From positions 1 to 40,722 of the forward strand of contig JBNGIQ010008854.1 of the NCBI GenBank assembly GCA_049999765.1: DNA of 40,722 bases. Direction: 5' to 3'. Made by a program: the position numbers and the translations under genes. The notes beneath the pieces were generated by a model. That model made no database searches, was not told the DNA's origin, and was given only the letters and a program-made list of their open reading frames with translations. This DNA comes from Phaeoceros laevis. Lineage: Eukaryota; Anthocerotophyta; Anthocerotopsida; Notothyladales. Below, one piece after another: positions 34,366 through 40,722 of this stretch. Each line of letters opens with the position of its first letter. The first letter of the stretch is position 1.

Positions 34366-34468
34366 TACTTGTTGGACTACATGACTGTTGCCTTTACAAC
34401 TCCTACAGCTTTCAGATACTTGTTGGACTACATGACTGTTGCCATTACAACTCCTACAGCTTTCAGAT
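34366..34468. repeat. 51-bp tandem duplication
   Basis: Two adjacent copies of tacttgttggactacatgac through cctacagctttcagat differ at one internal base. Confidence 0.85.
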
Positions 34469-34569
34469 GCCACACCCTTTGTCGCAGCCAAGGAGGCCAA
34501 TCCGGTGTTGCAATAATCTGGACACCGGCCCCGCCTTAGGGACTTCAAACACCTGCAGAAAGAGTGAAG

Positions 34570-34636
34570 GTTTGTATATCGCCTTCTAGCTACCAGGCTG
34601 CTGTGGAAGCTGGTTGCTAGAAGGCGATATACAAAC
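34570..34636. repeat. 27-bp inverted repeat with 13-base loop
   Basis: The left arm is 34570-34596 and the right arm 34610-34636. They pair at 26 of 27 positions around a 13-base spacer. The transcript of either strand would form a long hairpin. It could be a foldback mobile-element remnant or a small-RNA precursor; no flanking target-site duplication was identified. Confidence 0.85.
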
Positions 34637-35255
34637 ATCTTGGTTTGCCTTGGTAGGCTAAAAGGACGGTCATCCTCTTTCTCAACACAGATCCATACAC
34701 TGCCGGTAAGACAGATCAACCTGATCATAATAGAATACTCGAAGCGGGCACTTACAGCGTGATGGCCAGGTGAAGTTGTCACAGTTGGTGTGTTGGGCAA
34801 CCACATTCCACCTGATGTAATTCTTGAACAGGTTTCTATGGTTTACAGTAACCTGCCCCCTCCAATACTCGACATAGTTGACTTTGGCATGCCACTGTAT
34901 TTTGACTGGGCAAATATCATTGGACCCTCCCCATTCGCACCTCCAAATAACACCCATTTCCACAACTGCCAGCAAGCATGCATTTGATTTACCTCATGCC
35001 AGATGCTACGAGCCATGGCGCCATGCCCCACGCAGGCATGTCCCACGCCGCCACAGCACAAAACAGTAGCCTCGTCCGCTCCCATGGATGCAGAAACCTC
35101 CAACCTCGCCTCCGCCCTTCCGAAGTCCTCGACGAGTTCTTCGGAAGTCACACCGTCGGCCATTTTGGAGGGCTACTCTGAGTAACCACTACCTAGTGCC
35201 TGACCAACAGCAGGCAGGTGGTGGAACTGTTTCAGTTGGCAATTTTTTTTCTCGC

Positions 35256-37919
35256 TCAATGTCGACCCTTACAGCTACAGGACCCTTCCTCGAATCGATG
35301 CACACGGTGTGCGTCCCGTACAACGATGGCCCTCTTTTCAACCCTTGACATAATCTCGGTGGAAGAGTGGCAGTCGTTGCACATCCGCAGGTTTTTGGTT
35401 ACCAGCAAAGGTGTGCCACCGGGAGTGTTCAAGAGACCAAACGCCAAAGCTAGCTTCTCAGCATGCCCACACAGTTGATCTTCTTTCTCCTTCTCAGACA
35501 CTGGCTTCAACACCAGCTTGGTGTGTGGTAAGTGGTTCCCTTCCGCCTTCAACCGTTCATTTGTGCTCCGAACCTTGCATGAAAGGTCGCTCCTTTCTTC
35601 CCCCACAACAAATGTATGCACCTGCTTGTTCACCTCAATGCCTGCCACTGCAGGTTTCTTGTTAGCTCCTGCCAACTTTCTCAACCTTTCGATTCTATCT
35701 ACATCCGCCCACCTATCTGCATCTGCGTACATATTGGCCATGAGCACATATGCAGCGGCATGCTGCGGATCCAGCTCAACAAGACTTTCAAAACACCGTG
35801 TTCCCCGCTCTATATCCCCATGACTCTTGCAGGCATTCAGCAATGACATCAACCCAACAGCATCGTTTTCACACCAAGCTGATGTCAGCACCTTCTCCGC
35901 CTCACCTAAATGGCCTGCCCGCCCAAGAAGATCAACCATGCAATTGTAATGCTCAGTTGTCGGATTGAGGCCATGCTGTTTCACCATGGCATCAAAATAC
36001 TGTCGACCCTTACTGACCAGCCCCGAATTACTGCATGCTACAAGAAGGGAAATGAATGTGGTGTCATCAGGCTGAATACCAGACAGCAGCATCTCTTCGA
36101 AACAGGCTGTAGCCTTGTGGCCTTCATTGTTTCTACCATACCCATTAATCATGGCAGCCCATGTTACCTCATTCCTTGTGGACAGACTGTCAAACACTTT
36201 GCGTGCATCTTCCAACTGGCCACATTTTGCATACATATTTACGAGACAATTGCCCAGTACTACGTCACCTTCAAGCAGTCCTCTTTCCACAATCCCTGAA
36301 TGCAGTTGCCTGCCCTGCTGTAGAGCTCCAGCAATTGTACAAGCCTTCAGGAGGCACGTATACATAACGCTGTTTGCTAAAAGCAGGCCATCCTGTTCCA
36401 TCCTTGCATACAATGTAAGCGCCTGGGGAGCGAGCCCGTGCTCAGCATACCCATTAATCATGGANNNNNNNNNNAGCGCCTGGGGAGCGAGCCCGTGCTC
36501 AGCATACCCATTAATCATGGAAGCCCATGTTACCTCATTCCTTGTGGACAGACTGTCAAACACTTTGCGTGCATCTTCCAACTGGCCACATTTTGCATAC
36601 ATATTTACGAGACAGTTGCCCAGTACTAAGTCACCTTCAAGCAGTCCTCTTTCCACAATCCCTGAATGCAGTTGCCTGCCCTGCTGTAGAGCTCCAGCAA
36701 TTGTACAAGCCTTCAAGAGGCAAGTATACGTAACACTGTTCGCTAAAAGCAGGCCTTCCTGTTCCATCCTTGCATACAATGTGAGCGCCTGGGGACCAAG
36801 CCCATGCTCGGCATACCCATTAATCATGGCAGTCCATGTTACCGCATTCCTTGTGGCCAGACTGTCAAACACTTTGCGTGCATCTTCCAACTGGCCACAT
36901 TTTGCATACATGTCCACCAGGCAGTTACAAACAAAAGAGTCAGGTTGGATGCCACTCTCCAACAAATCAGCGTGCACCTGCCTGCCAGATTGCACATCTT
37001 CCGCTCTTGCACAAGCTTGCAGGGCAGCGACAAAAATGTGATTATCTGCCACCAAACCTGAGCTGCGCATCTCATTGTATAGTTGAATGGCCTGGCTAGG
37101 TTTCCCCTGTTGAGTATGTGCAGATATAATGGAGAACCACATGAAGACATCAGGTTTAGCCACCCTTTTGAACACCTCCATTGCCTCCTGTAACCGGCAT
37201 TGACATGCATACATGCGCAAGAGATGGTTTCCCAAAAATGCGTTGGATCCGTATCCAAGCTTGATAGTGAGAGCATCAAGTCGTCGCCCCAACACTAGAT
37301 TTTTTTCAGCCCCGCATCTCCGGATGACTCTGTACAGGAGGGAAGTGGACACACGAAATTGTGTGTCCGCTAAATCAGTCAATGCGTCAACTGCTCGACT
37401 TAGCTGCCCATTCTCACAAATTTGTTCGATTACAGCTTGAGCCGTCCCGTACCCTTGGCACTCCGGCACCGTCGGAGCGACAGCATTATGATGCAACAAG
37501 GGGTTCGATGTAGGCTGAGCAGACCGTCCAACCTGCTTATCCAAGACAGCCAGTTCCGCATCCTCCCAATCAGGCTTGTAGAAGTTGTTCAGCCATAGGG
37601 GCTCGGAATCCTTGTGCCTGAAGTCGGGAGAGCGCGCGCTTTTCTTGTTCGTCCTGCAGTCCCACCACAATGTAGGGCCCAGGAAAGACTGCCTCCGCAA
37701 CAACTCTTGCCGTTCTCCTGCACTGCTATTGTCCGGTATGCGTAGCTTGGCTGCTAGGCCACTGCACGGCACGAATGAGCGGCTTGTGTAAATCCATTGC
37801 CTCGAAGGCACATTTAACCTCCCCTCCAGCTCCAGGGTGTGGGCCTGCCTCCCAGCTGCTGGCGTCCGAAACCGCTGATGTTGCATCGCGTTGGTGGTGC
37901 GGAATTGTAGGTAGAGCAA
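35256..37919 (-). CDS. PLS-class PPR protein with DYW:KP-like deaminase domain (candidate U-to-C editing factor)
   Basis: An 887-residue intronless frame as read, about 868 once a false 19-codon insertion at a gap is discounted. The N-terminal 130 residues look organelle-targeting. About 14 P, L and S motifs follow, with DARKVFDSL and NCLV.MYAKCGQLE typical of S motifs. After E motifs comes NKKPAVAGIEV, where KP replaces the usual PG of the PG box. The DYW domain has the zinc/catalytic HAE (near residue 818), CNDCH (near 845) and HRFEEGSCSC, and it ends GRH instead of DYW. KP-type DYW domains are linked in published work to U-to-C editing in hornworts, lycophytes and ferns. Two adjacent 103-residue PLS triplets are nearly identical. 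The two halves around the 10-N gap stay in frame only because 47 plus 10 is divisible by three. Confidence 0.92.
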   Translation of the reverse strand: MLYLQFRTTNAMQHQRFRTPAAGRQAHTLELEGRLNVPSRQWIYTSRSFVPCSGLAAKLRIPDNSSAGERQELLRRQSFLGPTLWWDCRTNKKSARSPDFRHKDSEPLWLNNFYKPDWEDAELAVLDKQVGRSAQPTSNPLLHHNAVAPTVPECQGYGTAQAVIEQICENGQLSRAVDALTDLADTQFRVSTSLLYRVIRRCGAEKNLVLGRRLDALTIKLGYGSNAFLGNHLLRMYACQCRLQEAMEVFKRVAKPDVFMWFSIISAHTQQGKPSQAIQLYNEMRSSGLVADNHIFVAALQACARAEDVQSGRQVHADLLESGIQPDSFVCNCLVDMYAKCGQLEDARKVFDSLATRNAVTWTAMINGYAEHGLGPQALTLYARMEQEGLLLANSVTYTCLLKACTIAGALQQGRQLHSGIVERGLLEGDLVLGNCLVNMYAKCGQLEDARKVFDSLSTRNEVTWASMINGYAEHGLAPQAXXXXSMINGYAEHGLAPQALTLYARMEQDGLLLANSVMYTCLLKACTIAGALQQGRQLHSGIVERGLLEGDVVLGNCLVNMYAKCGQLEDARKVFDSLSTRNEVTWAAMINGYGRNNEGHKATACFEEMLLSGIQPDDTTFISLLVACSNSGLVSKGRQYFDAMVKQHGLNPTTEHYNCMVDLLGRAGHLGEAEKVLTSAWCENDAVGLMSLLNACKSHGDIERGTRCFESLVELDPQHAAAYVLMANMYADADRWADVDRIERLRKLAGANKKPAVAGIEVNKQVHTFVVGEERSDLSCKVRSTNERLKAEGNHLPHTKLVLKPVSEKEKEDQLCGHAEKLALAFGLLNTPGGTPLLVTKNLRMCNDCHSSTEIMSRVEKRAIVVRDAHRVHRFEEGSCSCKGRH
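36141..36815 (-). repeat. Two near-identical 309-bp coding repeats inside the PPR gene
   Basis: The phrase cccattaatcatgg recurs at 36141, 36450, 36507 and 36816. This gives two 309-base units (103 codons, one PLS triplet each) with the gap artefact between them. By eye they are about 95 percent identical. Confidence 0.85.
36418..36521. other. 10-N gap with identical 47-bp flanks (unmerged overlap)
   Basis: The N run is 36465-36474. Bases 36418-36464 and 36475-36521 are identical. Removing the N run and one copy restores the normal spacing of PPR motifs. Confidence 0.92.
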
Positions 37920-39368
37920 TTGCAGGATTTTTCAGCAGTAGAAGTCCAGCGGGCATGCCCACGATTTCCAGCTGTTTGGCATCCAAGACTATTGACGCTT
38001 CATAGCGTTAGTGGTGCGCGCCATTGCAGGTGGAGCAAGAACGGTAGCCTCCGTCGCGGCTGTCGCTCTTGATTTCCTCACTGCGGGGCTCCTAAGAAAC
38101 GCACTCACAGAAGCGGTGCCACTAATTGCTGGGGAAATGGTGTGGCCGAATCAGGCCGATTGGTGGCATATTTTTGGTCCTGGGCCTCCTGGGTTCGAAA
38201 CCGAAAAGTGCCCTCGCAGTAACGAGCGGCTGGGTCGGGTTGCCGGCCGGGGCGGGTCGGGTCGGGTTGTTCTTGCTGTGATGTAAGTCACTATTGAGTT
38301 ATTGACCTGTTTCATTAGATGCAATATTGAAATTGCATCAATTGGAAATGATTGGATTAGTCATCAATATTTTGGGATTGGACTATTGCGGGTTGTGGTA
38401 CTGCATATTCCAAGGATTATTGTTGGTTTTTGATATACAATGGTCTTCGTTGTGAAGTCAAATCAAGTTTAATCAAACCCTGATCCATTTTATATTTGAA
38501 TTAATTGAAAGTTTGAATGCCATATATATAGTTAGTGACATTGACACAAAAATTTCATCAAAATTAGATTATGGTATTTGTGGATGCAACCTTTTCCATA
38601 AAGTACAATATTCAGTGGTCTACATAAAATGGGCCATTTGAAGGATGTGCTTTTTCCGTAAATAAATCTTTATGTGAAGTTGTGGGGGCGTGCCGTACAG
38701 CTTCTTGCACAGGGGGGCATAGGGAGGAAGGTGATGCCCAGCAATAGGGTGGCGCCCAGCATGCGCAGGGAGGGAGGTGGTGTCCAGCGGGCTGGGAGGG
38801 AGAAGGCGCTCTGCCTCACGGCTGGAATGAGGAGGCCAGGCCAAGTGTTGTGACTTTTCCGACAGATGTCTTGCTGCTGGTGCTTCCCTGTGAGTTCAAA
38901 CCGCAAGCCACCGTGGCTTATGGCTGTGCTTGACCTGGATAACATTTCCCAGTTCGAGGGCCGCCATAGCCAAGTGCTCTAGTTTTTGCAGAGGTAGCAA
39001 TGGCGCATTTCCTCCACCTACCGTTGCGCACTACCAAAGGGATGCAACATCACAAAAAAAAACTACAAAATGTGTGGTTCCAACCTTGGATCAATTCATC
39101 TCAACGTTGATCTATCTAATGTCTCTATCTAATGTCGAGCCATTGTGGATCGTTCCAATCTGAAGAAGTTCGCCTCTATGTTGATGACATCTTAGTAATG
39201 TGTTTGGGACAGTGCTGATACCACGAGTTCCAACGTAACACATCTCGTTATAGTGGTAATTTGTGTCATCATGTTCCATTAATATTGCGTCGAAGCTGAT
39301 GGTACAACAATGGTACAACAATCAATGGAGCACTACTACTTCATGACGCTGCATTGGATTAGGGTTGT

Positions 39369-39460
39369 GTCTTGATCAACACTGACCCAATATGAATTAG
39401 TTAAAAACAAACCAAGTGAGAGGTTACAAATGTCTTGATCAACACTGACCNNNNNNNNNN
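39369..39460. other. 10-N gap preceded by a repeated 19-bp segment
   Basis: The N run is 39451-39460. The 19 bases tcttgatcaacactgacc with its leading g occur near 39370 and again immediately before the gap. Only a short tgatcaa is shared with the sequence after the gap, so the overlap is less clear than at the other joins. Confidence 0.7.
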
Positions 39461-39734
39461 TGATCAATGCGAATAGATGTTTTACCATTGTCCAAGCAAC
39501 AATTATTGCCTCGACAATGGTTCAAGATGTGTGGCTCCAGCCCAGGATCAAGCCATTATTCGATCCTATGCCGAGCCAAAGTCGATCGTACCAATTTTAA
39601 ACCAATTCACTTTGATATGCCACCAGATCCATGGCATCCTAGTTATGTGGTAAATAATGCTCATACCACAAGTTTAAACTTAGCACATCTCATTGCAATG
39701 TTTATCTATGTCAAATGTCATGTTCCATTATTGT

Positions 39735-39949
39735 GTCGAAGTTGATCCAGGTGTTTATAGCCTTGTATATAATGTTCCTCCAAATGTTTATGTATATGTT
39801 TATCCTTGTATATTATTGAGTCGAAGCTAATCCATGTGTTTATAACCTTGTATATAATGTTGGAACCTCCAAATATTTATGTATATCTTTAAATATCCTT
39901 GTATATTATTGCATGAAGTTGATCCAAATGTTTATAGCCTTGTATACAA
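39735..39949. repeat. AT-rich tandem repeat, two and a half units of about 85-92 bp
   Basis: Units begin near 39735, 39820 and 39912 with gtcgaag/gaagttgatcca, and include tttatagccttgtatataat and a tttatgtatat run. The third unit is partial. Confidence 0.85.
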
Positions 39950-40200
39950 GGCTCTAAATATCTCCTAGTGATATATCTCCTACAAAAGCCATATCTCTTT
40001 ACTCGCTTCCGTCAAAAGGAGCCCAAATCCCGTAAGCCCCCTCAGCTTGCATACATCATACTATGTACCCCATCTCATACCCATTCAGCCGACAGTTACT
40101 GGCTTGAAGTTATGGGTTTAGTTGTTTGTTAGATATATACTAGTGTATGCCCCGCGGCTTGCGCGTGCTCTTACTCTCCCTCTATACTCATATCCCCACA

Positions 40201-40298
40201 CATAATGCTGCTTGAATGGCACAATCGTAGTGTCTTAAAACATTGAGCATTTGTGTGTCTTAGGATTATTGCATAATGCTGCTTGGATGGCACAATCG
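40201..40298. repeat. 27-bp direct repeats 44 bases apart
   Basis: The segment cataatgctgcttgaatggc plus acaatcg occurs at 40201-40227 and again at 40272-40298 with one difference. Confidence 0.8.
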
Positions 40299-40408
40299 TT
40301 GGATAACTACTACATTTCTCTATAAACTTAATTTTATTTTTTATACACATTTATTTTAGATAATTTTATTTCCCCCTCCTCTGTTTTGGTTGCATGACAT
40401 AAGACATC

Positions 40409-40520
40409 AGGATGGCCATCCTGACCATTTAACAAAAGACCATGTCAGGGAATTGCATGGCAAAAGACCATGTCAGGATGGCCATCATCACATGGTTTTT
40501 TGTTAAATGGCTATCCTGTA
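40409..40520. repeat. Foldback structure with 20-bp arms and internal palindrome
   Basis: The arms at 40425-40444 and 40491-40510 are inverted copies with one mismatch. A perfect 16-base palindrome (caggatggccatcctg) lies at 40409-40424. The segment between the arms also contains a direct repeat of aaaagaccatgtcagg. It may be a small non-autonomous transposon remnant. Confidence 0.75.
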
Positions 40521-40722
40521 AGTCTCGTTTAAACTTCATTTACAATCTTCTATGTTAAGAAGATATTTTTTCATTATTATTTTCTTCAAAATTCAGGTTT
40601 CCTAAAAGCTCCTTGCTCCTTATGATCCTAAGTTCTTAACGTTTCCCTTCACTATTGAACCGTTCGAACGTGTGTACTCTGTGCTATATAGTATATAACC
40701 CCTTTAGGTTGTACTTGGTAAT

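Larger units (their letters stand above)
32577..35255. other. Intergenic region rich in small tandem duplications
   Basis: Between the convergent GRF-finger and DYW PPR genes. I found no convincing gene. It holds at least four local duplications (33288-33358, 33371-33480, 34012-34199, 34366-34468) and one strong inverted repeat (34570-34636). A minus-strand open frame starting at 35163 (MADGVTSEELVEDFGRAEAR) looks compositionally like a first exon, but I could not extend it. Confidence 0.55.
37920..40722. other. AT-rich intergenic sequence, no gene recognised
   Basis: The first few hundred bases hold the promoter of the DYW PPR gene. A frame at 38011-38286 has no family similarity. Further right the sequence is AT-rich with repeats at 39735-39949, 40201-40298 and 40409-40520 and an N run at 39451-39460. 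Confidence 0.6.

Noticed and set aside
34171-34806. Minus-strand open frame of 211 codons with two SESCRSC-type repeats
   Set aside because: It reads through a non-coding 51-bp duplication and a hairpin; no homology or splice context.
34843-35163. Minus-strand open frame starting MADGVTSEELVEDFGRAEAR
   Set aside because: The first 30 residues look exon-like, but no downstream exon or family could be established.
36115-37041. Plus-strand open frame of 308 codons with internal repeats
   Set aside because: Antisense shadow of the duplicated PPR triplets.
38011-38286. Plus-strand open frame of 91 codons
   Set aside because: No domain and low-complexity end; its start region partly duplicates sequence near 37890.
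40130-40170. Segment tatactagtgtatgccccg followed by a GC-rich cggcttgcgcgtgc stretch, recalling a dispersed plant repeat end
   Set aside because: Too short and diverged to assign to an element without a genome search.
1-40722. tRNA, rRNA, CRISPR arrays, bacterial operons, complete transposons
   Set aside because: No matching structure or protein was seen on reading both strands.

Overview
This window is nuclear DNA of a land plant, most likely a seed-free plant and probably a fern. Genes have many short GT-AG introns and encode plant-specific proteins. One PPR editing protein carries a variant DYW domain (KP-type PG box, GRH ending) of the kind reported from hornworts, lycophytes and ferns but not seed plants. 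The species cannot be named from the sequence. Four runs of N (100, 10, 10 and 10 bases) mark scaffold joins, and at two of the 10-N joins the flanking sequence is duplicated.

Layout, left to right. 1-1476: no gene seen. 1477-3092 (-): plastid-type dehydroascorbate reductase, rebuilt here as 7 exons. 4092-8527 (-): SMG8, a nonsense-mediated decay factor, with part of its 3' end apparently lost in a gap. 9409-15330 (+): a 24-exon gene for a large type I membrane protein of the Arabidopsis At5g58100 (exine formation) family; its 1011-residue frame closes exactly. 15471-16412 (-): a plastid membrane protein resembling Ycf33. 17011-17864 (-): two adjacent small seed-maturation-protein (SMP/LEA-like) genes, one frameshifted. 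18257-20830 (-): an unrecognised protein made largely of Tyr/Pro/Arg/Gly repeats. 21067-21678 (+): a small secreted protein whose domain resembles a bacterial beta-sandwich family. 22277-25327 (+): an intronless PLS-type PPR protein ending in an E+ region. 27021-32576 (+): a 3-exon, 1755-residue protein with a GRF-type zinc finger split by an intron and a Lys/Ser-rich tail of ten repeats. 35256-37919 (-): an intronless PPR protein with a DYW:KP-like domain. 37920-40722: AT-rich intergenic DNA with short tandem and inverted repeats.

The genes do not form an operon or a single pathway, as expected for a plant chromosome. Themes recur: organelle RNA editing (two PPR proteins), plastid redox (DHAR), desiccation or spore biology (the SMP pair and, by inference, the exine-family protein) and mRNA quality control (SMG8). 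The best leads are the candidate U-to-C editing factor, the repeat protein, and the small secreted protein with bacterial-type similarity. No RNA gene, CRISPR array or complete transposon was recognised. All intron positions were placed by hand from splice signals, reading-frame continuity and family similarity.
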